Source of the DNA: Pseudogymnoascus destructans
Lineage: Eukaryota > Ascomycota > Leotiomycetes > Thelebolales > Thelebolaceae
Reading direction: 5' to 3'
Assembly (NCBI RefSeq): GCF_001641265.1
Contig: NW_020167535.1
Span: 868,001-932,000, forward strand
Length of the DNA stretch: 64,000 bases
This document shows, one piece after another, positions 24,573 through 36,448 of this stretch. A program made the position numbers and the translations under genes. Below the pieces are notes generated by a model that saw only the letters and a list, made by a program, of their open reading frames with translations, ran no database searches and was not told where the DNA came from. How positions within the stretch are numbered: the first letter of the stretch is position 1; every line of letters starts with the position of its first letter.

Positions 24573-26335
24573 CTACTTCTTTCTAGAACTAGAATTTATG
24601 AGCTTCTTCTTAATGTGCTTTGGGATCTTCTCCTTCCTCTTCTCGCGCTTCTCTTCCTTGACTGCCATTTTGTGCTCCTGGCATGAAGTTAGTGGATGTT
24701 CTTGGCTGGCAGGGGCAACCAGAAAGGTGGGTCACAACTAACCTTCTTCTGATCTTTATCCTCGAATCGTTTCCCTCTCGGCGTACCCTTCTCGAATCGA
24801 CTCTCGTCGTCTTCCGAATCTTCCTCTTCATCGTCGCTGCTGGTGCCGCTTGCAGTTCCATCCGCGGCTTGCTCCCCGGCAGTCTTTTCGGCTAACAGGT
24901 TAGCATACACTAGGAAACCCTTTCCTTCCTTTCTAACTTGCGCGGCGTCTCTCTCAATATCATAAACCTGCTCGAGGGTTTGTGGGATATACTGCTGTCT
25001 GAAAACCTCGTTCTCGACTTGTTGCCTGGCAGCGACCTCATCAGCATCTCCTGCGAGACCTGCTGCCTCGTCTTCCTGTTCACCCTTAGCCTTGGCTACG
25101 AAAAGGGCCTCCAGACGAGATGTAACTGTGGCATCAGAGTAAGGACCAGTGGTAATAAAGCTGAAGAGCGCCTGCTCTGATAGCGTGTCGACGTTCTTGC
25201 GTCTGAAGAAATCCGATACGTTCTTGATATCCATTCGCAAGAACTCTAGCGATCTTGGATGATCATGCTCTACACTCTGCGAGACATCAATAATATAAAG
25301 TCTTGAATTGTGATACAACACATTGTACTCGGACAAATCAGCGTGTACGAGTTTGCAGACTTGGTACATCTTCGCCATCAACCCGACGAGTTCAAGATAC
25401 AGCACTCTCCATCTCTCATCAACTTCATCAGCCGTGCCGTGCATCTCTGCATCACGCAGACGAGGTGCAGCCCATCCCTTCTTATCACCGAGGAACTCCA
25501 TGGCGAGCACGTGCAGGCGAAGGTATATCGGCTCTGGGCAAGGAATGCCAGCGGCGAACAGGCGCCTCAGGTTACGCATCTCCTTCTCTGCCCACACCTT
25601 AACCATAGCTCTGTTCGAGGACTTGTTGTAACCGCCACGGAAGCGATGCTCTCCAGTGACATAGCGATCACGATCCTTGAAGACCAAGATGCTCGTCTTA
25701 TACACCTTGATGGCACGGTGCAGAGGGGTTGGCTCTGGGTCTTCGGCAGTAGGAGGCGAGACGGAAAGCGCGCCGTAAACGTTGGCTTCCTTTCCGGTAC
25801 TGAGACAGCCATTTATTTCGGAGACAACACCTCTGTTGATCATCTGCAGCAAAATCATTCTTGTTCGAGGGTCGAGAACTTGCTCGCTGGTCGCACGATC
25901 CGACTTGTCCTTCTCATGGCCCTTGGAGTCTTTGCTGAGACCTCCGGTGCCTCCATCGAGGCGGATCTTCGCAGCATGCTTTGTGAGACTCGTTATTTGG
26001 TCGTCAACGCTGGCTTTGGCGTTTACTATCGGTTTCGATTGTGGGTTTATTTTCGGGAGGTTCGCGGAGTTGGAGTGTAGCTGTCTCTGTCGGTTATAAG
26101 ATTTTGTTAAATCAGAGCTATTGGGGTCCCAGTCTAGATCATCCAAAGCACCCTCATCTTCGTCGAAAATGTCGTCGTAGGTTTCGTCTTCCTCAACCTC
26201 TTCTTCGCCTTCTTGCCCCTCCGCAGCGGCCGCACGTGTGGGGTTATCTTCTGGGTTTAGCGGGGTAGGCTCATAGCCCTGGTTTGGGACATAGGTATGG
26301 CTTGGGGCTTGCCCTGCTGCCGGAGTAGAAACCAT
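24573..26335 (-). CDS. rio1: RIO1 atypical protein kinase
   Basis: Rio1 is an atypical Ser/Thr kinase/ATPase needed for final maturation of the 40S ribosomal subunit. Exons 26335-24743 and 24677-24573 flank a 65-nt intron at 24678-24742 and give 565 residues. The family P-loop is STGKEANVYGA, the catalytic loop HADLSEYNVLYH, and the metal-binding segment IIDVSQSVEHDHP. An acidic N-terminal stretch (GEEEVEEDETYDD) precedes the kinase domain. The short second exon encodes a lysine-rich tail (KEKIPKHIKKK) that is easily missed if the intron is not removed. The ATG at 26335 is used; an upstream in-frame TTG is not credible. It converges with TLG2 and diverges from SMC3. Confidence 0.95.
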
Positions 26336-26714
26336 GACTGATATATACAGATATCTCAATAGTTTGTGGCAGTTAAAAATATTTCGAGTAGAAATCTTAA
26401 CAAACGTTGGGTACGGTTATCAGTAATTATTTTTTGCCCAATCTGTAATCGATAGGCGGTGAGACATGACAAAATAATCAGCGCTAATTTGACTCGGGAC
26501 CCCATCGCGTCCAACTCCACTTCGACGCGATGCGACAGATGAATCCGTGCCTCGACTTAATGGACGAATAATGCCAACGCCAGCCACTACCTCACGACCT
26601 CCGAATATCTGAGATTATAGAAAGAACACATTTTTGTTTTTACATGCGATTGGCGCCCAAATACCCGAGATATTTAAACCAGTGGGCTCGTAGGGCGTTT
26701 GGGGCATCGCAAAG
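26336..26714. promoter_or_regulatory. Shared upstream region of RIO1 and SMC3
   Basis: Only 379 bp separate the divergent start codons. The middle contains a GACGCGATGCGACAG stretch near 26524. No known factor site can be assigned by eye. Confidence 0.45.
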
Positions 26715-29700
26715 ATGCATATCAAGCAGATCATCATCCAAGGGTTCAAGAGGTATGATTTATGGAACATAATGATCGCGTACCATTGCTGATGATGCGA
26801 CAGCTACAAGGAACAAACCGTCATCGAACCTTTCTCTCCAAAGTGCAATGTGATTGTTGGTCGCAATGGTTCCGGAAAGAGCAACTTCTTTGCCGCCATT
26901 CGATTCGTACTCAGCGATGCGTACACGCAGATGGGAAGAGAGGAGCGCCAGGCTCTGCTCCACGAAGGTTCCGGATCAGCTGTGATGTCAGCGTATGTGG
27001 AGATCATTTTTGATAACGAGGATGGCCGATTCCCGACTGGCAAAGACGAATTAATTCTGAGGCGGACAATTGGGCTGAAAAAGGACGAATACTCTCTGGA
27101 TCGCAAGAATGCGACGAAGACCGACGTTATGAATCTACTCGAATCGGCCGGTTTCTCTCGATCCAACCCATACTACATTGTTCCTCAGGGCCGCGTTACG
27201 ACATTGACAAATATGAAGGACACGGAACGCCTGACCCTACTGAAGGAGGTCGCCGGAACGCAAGTTTATGAGGCTAGAAGAGCTGAGTCGCTCAAAATCA
27301 TGACAGAGACCAAAAACAAGCGCGACAAGATTGATGAGCTTCTCGACTATATCAGGAGCAGGCTGAAGGATCTTGAAGAAGAGAAGGAAGAACTGCGGGG
27401 ATATCAAGACAAGGACAAGGAAAGGAGATGTCTCGATTATACCCTGCTTCACAGAGAGCAAGTCAAAATAGCCGAGCGCCTTGACGAGATAGAAGAGTTT
27501 CGCCAGGGTGGCACAGATAACATGGATGAGAGCAGAGAAGCGTTCATCGATGGAGAGAACGAGCTCGCAGCTCTTAAAGATGAGGTCAAACAGTTGTGCA
27601 ACCAAATGGAGCTGCTCAAGATTGACAAACGTCAACTTGAAGAAGATCGCCGGGAGTCAGCAAGATCCCAAGCCAAGGTTGAGCTTAAAGTCAAGAAACT
27701 CGCAGATGGCCAGTCCGCCTCGGAGCAAGCGCGGCAACGTCAAAAGCAAGAACTCCAGGCTGTGAAGAAGGAGATGTCCGAGAAAGACGCAGAACTTGCG
27801 AATATTGTCCCCGCCTACAATAAAGCAAAGGCACAAGAGGTCGAGGTAAAGTCTGCGCTAGATGGTTCGGACGCCAGCAGGCAACGCCTTCTGTCGAAAC
27901 AGGGTCGTAACTCTCAGTTTAAGTCTAAAGCCGAGCGAGATAAGTGGCTTAGAAAAGAGATTGAAGTGCTCAATAACACTCTTGCCACCCAAAAAGCCAA
28001 CCGCATGGATGCCGACGAAGATGTAAAGGCTGTTCAAACCGAAATCAAAGGTCTTGAGAAGGAAATCAGCGGCCTGCGCGAAAGATTGGAAGGCTGGGGT
28101 GGCAACAGACAAGCGCTTACTGAACAGGTCACCAATGCAAAGGATGCGCTTGAGCGTCTGTCTGACGACAGAAAAGTTCTTCGCCGTGAAGACGACAAAC
28201 TCGAGTCCATCACTGAAAATGCACGCCGCGAGATGAACAGGGCTGAACAAGATCTTGCGCATTCTATGGACGGGGCGACTGCACGAGGTCTCGCAACCGT
28301 CAGACGCTTGAAGAGGGAACAAAACATCTCAGGAGCTTACGGGACGGTGGCGGAACTCCTTCAAGTTGGTGAGAACTACCGTATATCAGTCGAGCAAACG
28401 GCCGGGAACAGCTTGTTTCATTACATAGTGGACAATGAGGCGACGGCCACGAAATTAGCCAAGGCGCTCTACGACCAGCACGGTGGAAGAGTTACATTTA
28501 TGCCCCTGTCCCAACTCCGCCCACGACCCGCAAATTTCCCTAAAGCCAACGACGCAATCCCAATGCTGAGCAAGATCAAATACGATGCGCGATATGAGAA
28601 TGCCTTCCAACAAGTATTTGGCAAGACCATCATCTGCCCAAACCTAACCATTGCTGGCCAGTATGCGCGCAGCCACGGTCTCAATGCGATTACTACGGAT
28701 GGCGACACTGCCAACAAGAAGGGTGCTATGACTGGTGGCTACATCGACCCGCGCAAATCGCGCATTGAAGCTGTCCGCGCCGCCGAGCGCTGGCGTGAGG
28801 AGTACGACGGCCACCGTGTCCGCGCGACAGAGCTCAGACGCGAAATCGAGCGGAAGGACCAGGAGATTACCGCCGCCATGAGCGACCTGCAGAAACTAGA
28901 GCAGAGCCTGCGGCGACTCGACGACAGCTTCGATCCCCTGCGCTCTGAGCTCCGCAACAAAGTCTCGCACCTTGACCAGAAGAAAGACCAACTCGACAGC
29001 AAGGTCCGAGGCCGTGATGCAGTCGACGGCATGCTAAAGCAGTTCGGCGACCAAACCGAAGCCTACGACGCCGAACTAGCATCAGAATTCAAGAAAGCCC
29101 TCACCCCCGACGAAGAGGCCCAGCTCGACGAACTCAACTCCTCCGTCCAAGACCTCCGCAGCCAATGGAACGACCTCAGTTCCGCCCGCCGCAAACTCGA
29201 GAACCGCAAAAACCTCCTCGAGATCGACATCCGCGAAAACCTCCGCCTCAAGCTCGACCAGCTCAACAACCAAGATGCAGACGCCAGCGCCTCCGGCGAC
29301 TCCCACGACCTCAAAGAAGCCCAGCGCGAGCTGAAACGCATCACCAAGGCCGCCGCCGCCATCGACGCCAAGCTCGCCGCCAACGAATCCGAGATCGAGC
29401 GCGCTGACTCGGAAACCGCGCGTCTCCGTCGCGAACAGGCTGCTAAGGAGGCGCAGCAGGAGGAGCTCGCTAAGACGATGGAGACGGTTAAGAAGAAGAT
29501 GGATCGCAGCATCTCTAAGAAAGCGGAACTCACCGCCCTCGCTGCCGAGTGCGCGAAGAATATCCGCGACCTCGGCGTCCTCCCCGAAGAAGCATTTGAG
29601 CGCTTCGCCCGCATGGAGAGTAAACAGGTCGCCAAACGACTCGAGCGCGCCCACGAGGCGCTGAAGGCGTTTAAACACGTTAACAAGAAGGCATTTGAGC

Positions 29701-30758
29701 AGTATGCTTCCTTCACCGCGCAGCGCGAGACGCTCACGAAGCGCCGCAAGGAACTCGAAGCCAGCCAGGGCTCTATCGAGGAACTCGTCCTTGTCCTAGA
29801 TCAGCGCAAGGACGAGGCTATCGAGCGGACATTCAAGCAGGTCTCGCGCGAGTTCGCGGGCGTGTTTGAGCGCCTTGTTCCGGCGGGGAGGGGGAGATTG
29901 GTTATCCAGCGCAAGACGGATGTTAATCTCGATGAAGAGGAGGGCGGGGGGGAGGGAGTGGAGAATTATACCGGTGTGGGGATCTCGGTGTCGTTTAATA
30001 GTAAGCATGATGAGCAGCAGCGGATTCAGCAGCTTAGTGGTGGCCAGAAGAGTGAGTTCCCGTTTCTTTCCCCTTTCCCCTTTCCCCTTTCCCCTTTCCC
30101 CTTTCCCCTTTCCCCTTTCCCCTTTCCCCTTTCCCCTTTCCCCTTTCCCCTTTCCCCTTTCCCCTTTCCCCTTTCCCCTTTCCCCTTTCCCCTTTCCCCT
30201 TTCCCCTTTCCCCTTTCCCCTTTCCCCTTTCCCCTTTCCCCTTTCCCCTTTCCCCTTTCCCCTTTCCCCTTTCCCCTTTCCCCTCTTTCCCCTTTCCCCT
30301 CTTTCCCCTTTCCCCTCTTTCCCCCCCTTCCCCTCTTTCCCCCTTCCACAACCCCCAACCCAACTCACCTCACCCACTGTATGAGCCAGACCCGAAGACT
30401 GACACCCCCACCCCCAGGTCTCTGCGCCCTAGCCCTCGTCTTCGCAATCCAACAATGCGACCCGGCCCCCTTCTACCTCTTCGACGAAATCGACGCCAAC
30501 CTCGACGCCCAATACCGCACCGCCGTCGCCCAAATGCTCGCCGCCGTCTCCGCGCAACAATCGCAAGCCGCCGCCGGCGCGCTCGCCGAGGGCGAACGCG
30601 TCATGAGCGGACAGTTTATATGTACGACGTTCAGGCCGGAGATGGTGTTGGTGGCGGATAAGACGTATGGCGTTATGTTTGGGGCGAATAAGACGAGTAG
30701 GGTGGAGGCAGTTAGTAGGGAGAAGGCGTTGGAGTTTGTGGAGGGGCAGAAGCCTTAG
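26715..30758 (+). CDS. smc3: Cohesin subunit SMC3
   Basis: Smc3 pairs with Smc1 in the cohesin ring that holds sister chromatids together (SudA in Aspergillus). Exons 26715-26752, 26804-30051 and 30418-30758 give 1,208 residues, the usual length. Walker A is GRNGSGKS at residues 32-39. Long coiled coils flank a hinge that ends in GAMTGGYIDPRKSR. The ABC signature LSGGQKS and Walker B FYLFDEIDANLD lie on either side of the second intron (30052-30417). That intron is 366 nt, unusually long, filled with a heptamer repeat, and has no stop in the reading frame. A naive reading would therefore add 122 residues of SPFPFPL repeats between signature and Walker B. The AGA-GTGAGT donor and CCCCCAG acceptor restore KSLCALALVFAIQQ exactly. 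Confidence 0.96.
30067..30283 (+). repeat. Perfect (TTTCCCC)31 heptanucleotide array in SMC3 intron 2
   Basis: Thirty-one uninterrupted copies of TTTCCCC occupy 217 bp, followed by about 60 bp of degenerate TCTTTCCCC units. All pyrimidines are on the coding strand and all purines on the other. The array sits inside the SMC3 intron. Confidence 0.95.
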
Positions 30759-31576
30759 GGGATACTCTGTCTCTGTCTGCTGGAAGTTGGTGGGGAGGGG
30801 AGGGTGGGGAAGTGGTGGGGGGGTATGCTATGATGGATGGATGGATATGCGGGAGTTGGGGGCGTAATATGAATAATGTTGATGCTTGATTACTTGCTGA
30901 CAGCGTCTGTGGCGTGGATGTGTATGCTAGCTAGCTTTTTTGTAGATTGCTGGGGATGTGGTTGATAAATACCAAATACATTTTGCTATTTAGTTATATC
31001 GCTCCTCTCATTACTTTTATGCCACGATCATTGATGATGTCGTTGGCCTCACAGTTTGGTTTTTAGATTAGTCAGACAGACAGAGATGGGATGTGATGGG
31101 TACCAGGGTATCTCATTGTATGTATTATTCTCTCTCCCCTTTTCCTCTATCCACCAAAACAAAACACCAGCTCTAATCCAGCTCTCTTTTCTTTTCGTCT
31201 ATCAACCGCACCGAGCGTCTTTGTCTAAGTCTTGTATCTATGCCTCTCTATTAAAAAAACCCCCCCCCCGGAAAGTAGGAAAAGATTCTAAAAGGAAAAA
31301 TCATGACGAGATTGATTGTCGGATATCCAGAATTGTGTTGCTGTCGAGCAGGGTGTCCAAATGGCGGACAGTATCAAATATCCACCAGCCGAAGTTGTTA
31401 TATTCCCAGCAGAAAACGAGAGATGTTGAAAAGGTGTATGTATGTGTGAGTCCCAAAGCGTGGGAGAGGAGGAGGGGAAATATCGTACAAATACACGCCC
31501 CCGACGCAAGCGAACGCAAGATGCCAGAGATCGATCAACCACAGAGAAAAAGGAACTTATCCAAACGGCCAGTTCT
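30759..31576. other. Intergenic region, SMC3 to desaturase
   Basis: SMC3 and the desaturase converge here. I see no gene. There is an A(6)C(10) run near 31255-31269, and the rest presumably holds the two 3' untranslated regions. Confidence 0.5.
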
Positions 31577-33055
31577 TTACTCCGCAACCAAAATCGGCAA
31601 CGCCTTAGCAGTCATCTGCGCCGAGTGACTCAGTCTCCTCTTCGCCTGTGACGCCGCCGCAACACCAGTCGTCGTAGTCGCCGCACCCTTCTTCCCCCCC
31701 AACAACTCGGCGACCTCCTGGGCCTTTCCGCCAGTCAAATCCTTCGGCGGCTCTCCCGTCCCATGGAGGTTACGGTAAAAGTAAACTCCACTCCCCTCAA
31801 CACTCTCCTCCACAAACTTGCACGCGCGCTGATTCTTCCAGAACGCCCACATGAACGGCGTCGCGCGGTCAGCGCGGTAGTGCGTCCCCATCACCTTGCG
31901 GATGGCGTCCGAGGCCTCGCCGGCGTGGTAGAAGGGGATTGTGGAGACGAGGTGGTGGCACACGTGCGTGCCGATGATGTCGTGGAAGAGGTGCGTATCG
32001 ATGAAACCGAGGTCGCGGTCGATGGTGGCGGTGGCGCCGCGGGCGAAGTTCCAGGTGTTGTTGTTGTAGTGGGGGAGGCTGCCGTCGGTGTGTTGGAGGA
32101 AGGTGATGGCGACTGTTGGGGTGGGGGTTAGTTTGTGTGTTTTGGTTTGGTAGGGGGTGGATAGGGGTGGTAGGGGTAGGGGAAGGGAGGGGGACTAACC
32201 AATCCAGTGGTTCACCCAGAGGTAGGGGATCATATAGTAAAGAACCATGTTCCAGCTACCGATCATCTGTCCACCAACAATAAGGAGGCCAATCATGGCA
32301 GCAACGCCCGCATCGCTGAGCATGATCAAAGGCAGCTGCTCCTTCTTGAACAGCACGCTGTCCTCGCCAAAGTAGAAGTGCGAGAACTGCGGGAAGCCCT
32401 TGTCGTACTTCTGTCCCGTCAGGTTGGCGAAGAGGTACCCCGGCCACCCGAAAAGCTGGTGCTTGATGCACACCCACAGCGTAACAAGCGGGGCGTCCTC
32501 AGCGAGGTGCGACAGCTCCACGGACTCAACACCCGCGTCCTGGCCCTGATACGACTTAACCCAGCTCTCACGCACGTGCGGCACGAAAGCCGTATCCTTG
32601 TCGATGTTACCCGTAGCCTTGTGGTGGGCGCTGTGGCTGATACGCCAGCTGTGGAAGGGAACGAGGAGGAAGGAGTGCATGATCAGGCCCATAATGTTGT
32701 TGAGGCGCTTGTTCTTGCTGAAAGCACCGTGTCCGCACTCGTGTGCCAGGATCCAGATCCCGGTGAACACGAAGCCCTGGAGCACGGAGTAGGCAGCCCA
32801 GGCGACGCCGCGCGCGTAGGCGTTGGGGATGTACTCGATGTAGGAGGCGGCGTAGCAGAGGGCGGCGACGTAGAAGTAGTCGCGCACCACGTAGGCCATG
32901 GAGCGGAGGATGGAGGGCTGGAAGCAGTGTGCTGGGATGGCGTCGTGGATCATCTTCATGGTGTAGGTGGGCAGCTCAAAGACCTGGCCATTCTGGTCAA
33001 TGTGCTTTCCCTCCTTGGAGGGAGCAGCATGGGAGGAGCGTCGTGCGGCAGCCAT
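31577..33055 (-). CDS. Oleate delta-12 fatty acid desaturase
   Basis: This is a microsomal desaturase that converts oleate to linoleate (OdeA in Aspergillus). Exons 33055-32200 and 32112-31577 flank an 87-nt intron at 32113-32199 and give 463 residues. The three di-iron histidine boxes are HECGH at 105-109, HSAHH at 141-145 and HVCHH at about 335-339, all in the spacing of membrane delta-12/delta-15 desaturases. Hydrophobic segments around 60-100 and 250-285 are membrane helices. The C-terminal 60 residues are Ala/Lys-rich, beyond the conserved domain. The ATG at 33055 is chosen; the frame is open further upstream but only from a TTG. The intron is C-rich, with CTAAC before the acceptor. Confidence 0.94.
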
Positions 33056-33390
33056 GACGGGCTCTCGTCGTCGTTGTGATGGCGAGAGGGGTGCGGGGGG
33101 GGATGTGGAGGAGGAAGGAGGGAGGAAGGGAGAAAGTGTCAAAAGTTGATCGAGATGGCGGCGTGGGGTAGGGGCGGGTCTTATAAACCGACACCACAAG
33201 CAGATTCAGATTTAGGAGCCCACGGCCGATGGGTGCACTTCTCCACAGTGATCCACAAGGGCGGCGGGCGGCGGGCGGCGGGCGAAGGACTGGGTGGGCT
33301 GGGGACAGATTATGAAGGGGGCCTTGGAGATTGCAGTGAGGCGCTGTAATTGAGGACGTCCCAGCGCATCTCATTGCATCTGTGCGGCCC
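33056..33390. promoter_or_regulatory. Desaturase upstream region
   Basis: It contains the 5' leader and near promoter of the desaturase, including a GGCGGGCGGCGGGC run near 33262-33276. No gene is present. The minisatellite at 33391 begins about 335 bp before the start codon. Confidence 0.4.
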
Positions 33391-33512
33391 ATTGGATTGA
33401 TATTGGATTGATATTGGATTGATATGGGATTGATATGGGATTGATATGGGATTGATATGGGATTGATATGGGATTGATATGGGATTGATATGGGATTGAT
33501 ATGGGATTGATG
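33391..33512. repeat. 11-bp minisatellite (ATRGGATTGAT), about 11 copies
   Basis: Three units of ATTGGATTGAT are followed by eight of ATGGGATTGAT, with no interruptions. It lies in the upstream region of the desaturase gene. The clean split into two unit types suggests local expansion from one variant unit. Confidence 0.93.
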
Positions 33513-33769
33513 GTACGTACGTACGGAAATGTAAGGAGTGTCCAGTACTCTCTCCAGCTAGCGGGATGGGACAACAAACAGAACAGGAGAAAAAAAAAAA
33601 AAAAAGATGGAGAAGGGATGAGGCGAGACGCGCTAGCGGCGACCGCCCCTTTCTATTTCTGTGCTAGTGGCTACTGGATTGGGCGTAGCGTGACAGGAAT
33701 GAGTTGGAAAATGTTCAGGGTCTAGTGGTACTTGAGATTGATGTTGGGTTCACAGCGTAATTAGATGTA

Positions 33770-33880
33770 CCCCTCTTCTTATTTCCCTCTTATTGCCCTC
33801 CTATTGCCCTCTTATTGCCCTCTTATTTCCCTCTTATTTCCCTCTTATTCCCCTCTTATTTCCCTCTTATTTCCCTATTT
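33770..33880. repeat. 12-bp tandem repeat (CCCTCTTATTKC), about nine copies
   Basis: Units are CCCTCTTATTTC or CCCTCTTATTGC with one or two changes each. The array lies in non-coding DNA between the desaturase promoter and the transposon island. No function is evident. Confidence 0.85.
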
Positions 33881-34720
33881 AATCACGTGCCAACAATCCC
33901 CATCCTCTACTGGAATTACTTTTACCGCCCCTTTACCCATCCCGTCTCTCACTGCAGGAGGGAAAAAAAGAAATTCCCAAAAATCCCCAAATTTAAGTTT
34001 CGCCCTAGTGGACCTAATGCAGCAACGAAGCGAGAATTGGCTGCTTCGCCCCAATTCGAGATTCGTGTCGTGGATTTCGCCAACTATACTACATTTGGAC
34101 TAGCGTAATGGAGATTCTCGATGTCTTATCGGATAGGGGCGATGTCTTATCGCTGACACGTTGGCTTGTTTAGCATGTGATACTGGCGATATGCATGTGC
34201 CAGTGCAAGTGGGATAGACTGGAAGTTACAGTAATATGCATGTCCAGCTGAAAAGATGCTGCAGAAGAGGATTTCGTTTCCCTTTCCCTTTTTTATGGTT
34301 TGTATCTCCGAATACATGGTGGTGCGGCTCTCTTCACCATGCGATTTGACATATATACTGGCGTCAATAGGGGCTGGGGCTGTGAGATGTGGTGGGGTAG
34401 CGTGGTAGTACTACTATATCTTGCTCCCAGGTTACAGCCAGCGGCTGCTAATCAAGGTCCCATACGTACTGTGGCAGGACACAAGCACGATGACAGTATA
34501 AAATTCAATCTCAAAAACTAAATACATAAAACCGGCTACCCGAGTATCCCCATCTCTCGTTGCCCACACCATATATCCAAAGAAAGCAAATAAATACCAA
34601 TGAAACACATCCATCCCATCACCCAATCTCCCCCCTGTCATTCGTTGCTCCCCTGGAATCTGGTTGAATCTGCTGTCGATTGATTCTCTGATATCTGCTT
34701 GGATCTGTTCGTTGATCCTC
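33881..34720. other. Non-coding DNA before the transposon island
   Basis: I see no gene. The open frames here are short and have no family signature. Confidence 0.5.
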
Positions 34721-34908
34721 TACGGAGGTGTTGTTCATAAGTTTTGTGAGTGGGTCGGGCTAGGGCCCCCTGCGTAGGCTGGTTTGGCAATTCTGGCCAA
34801 AGTACCGATTCTCACGCGTCACGAACACTTGAGTGTGAGAGCAATCAATTCTGTAGAATAATGAGTAGAGTAGATACCTAAACCCCTATATAAAACTATA
34901 CTATAAGC

Positions 34909-35512
34909 CTAGTACTCTGTGTGCATACCATTTGCAGCAATTACTGCTGCCATACGTGTAGGCATACTATTAAGGAGAGCATTAAGCTCAGCTTCTCCAA
35001 CTTGCTCCCATGCTTCCTTAACAGCTACACGGAGCTGGTCGTAGGACATATGTTCTGGATGATTATCTTGTAGATAATTCTTCATAATATGCCACACCCG
35101 TTCAATTGGGTTGAGATCTGGTGAATACGGGGGCCATTCTATAGGGCAAATACCACGGGATCTCAACTCTTCATATGTTGCACCTGCTCTATGACCTGGA
35201 GCTCCATCTTGCATCAATGTAAGGCCTGGGTATAGGCGTAGCCAGCCGTGGATTAGAGGGACAGTATGAGCCATATAGGACTCAGCTCCTATTTTCCCAT
35301 ATTCCTTCTCCCAAAATAGTATAGGACCCTTTCCAAGACCACCTGAGAAGCAGCCCCAGAACATCCAACCTCTAGGGATTGTTAGTAAATCCTATAGTAA
35401 ATAGGAGTCTCTTACCTTCTCCGTTGTACTCTATCTACAACACATGTATCATCCCACATTTCCCCTGCTTTTCGAGTAACCCATGTACGAGTATGGCGGC
35501 CTCCCGTTACCC
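34909..35512 (-). pseudogene. Tc1/mariner transposase, C-terminal half
   Basis: This half holds the second and third catalytic residues: the D in LMQDGAPGHRA and the E in PDLNPIERVW, with 34 residues between them (DD34E). An intron at about 35370-35417 joins VVDRVQRRR to GWMFWGCFSGG. The reading frame runs from VTGGRHTRTWVTR at the break point to the stop TAG at 34909-34911. The first half lies about 8 kb away at 43447-43947, separated by the hAT-like fragment and LTR element A. The protein cannot be made from this locus. Confidence 0.9.
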
Positions 35513-36448
35513 ACTGTCATACTGACATTCGTTGCACTCAGTTTGCTATCAAACTCAAGAGCAAACTTAGAAATCTCCTCCTCAAACCTACAAGTCACCA
35601 TACATATCTTGGCTTATCACACCAACAACAGAAACAATACTACTCAACGATTGCTGCAAACTCTTCTACTACATCTGTTTATGCTACATACATCACGGCA
35701 TATCATTTGGACACTCATTGAACAAGTTATTAAGAAAATCTCCTCCTTAAGGGGGTGGGCCAATACTACCACATGGCATATCTCTACCAACTAGAGGCCT
35801 AGAAACATGAACAATAGCTCTAGAAGCTTCTACAACCCTCTATGATTCATTACACGTCATCGCTCCTTAGTTACCCACAAGATTGGTTAAGTTATGACAT
35901 AATTTGTCTATAGGTACTCTGACCTTGGACCTCCTTTTCACTTCCTATAGGCTAGGAACCCAAGAGATGGTTCTATGGGATTCTCTTACGTTCACTACAT
36001 GATTAGCAAGCTAGTTGTGGGTCGCACTTGATTTCTAATACATTTACCAAGCCTGGTTAGTCATGGAAAGTCATGGAAAATGAGAGAACTACACTCCTTT
36101 GGCATAAATAGGATTGCCCTTTCCTTAAGAAAGGGCAAGCAGACAATACAGTAAATCGACTAGCACATACTTCTACGTCTTTTCCAAGCTTCCAAGCATT
36201 GATCTTGTTATTCTCTGTTTTTGAAAAGTCAGTGAGGTGCTAACCTCTGACTTACCCCTGAGTTCCCAGACTCAACATTTGTTGCAACTTGTCTGAACCA
36301 CTTCACTACATCACACACCTGATTGCTGCGTTGTGGAATAGTCTAAGCTACAACCCTTTGGCTCTGTTTCCTAAGACAGTGTGTTGTCTTAGTAAAATCA
36401 TCCCTTCCTTGGGTGGCTAGATTCTCACATCTGGTGCACCCACCATTA
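35513..36448. mobile_element. hAT-like remnant (copy 1), no transposase
   Basis: About 0.93 kb matches the sequence at roughly 62,335-63,526 over most of its length. Shared landmarks are ATACTGACATTCGTTGCACT at the left and GGTGCACCCACCATTA at the right. Copy 2 continues leftward into the C-terminal end of a hAT transposase; copy 1 stops just short of it. It interrupts the Tc1/mariner transposase after WTDETW. ACCCAC is present at both junctions, but a clean 8-bp hAT duplication is not, so the exact ends are uncertain. Confidence 0.65.

Noticed and set aside
30052..30417. SPFPFPL repeat domain as part of SMC3, and a GKGERGKGKGER ORF on the minus strand
   Set aside because: Both come from the heptamer array, which lacks stops in all frames. 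Splicing at 30052-30417 restores the exact conserved SMC3 sequence.
33391..33880. CRISPR-like arrays in the two minisatellites
   Set aside because: Units are contiguous with no spacers and the genome is eukaryotic. They are simple tandem repeats.
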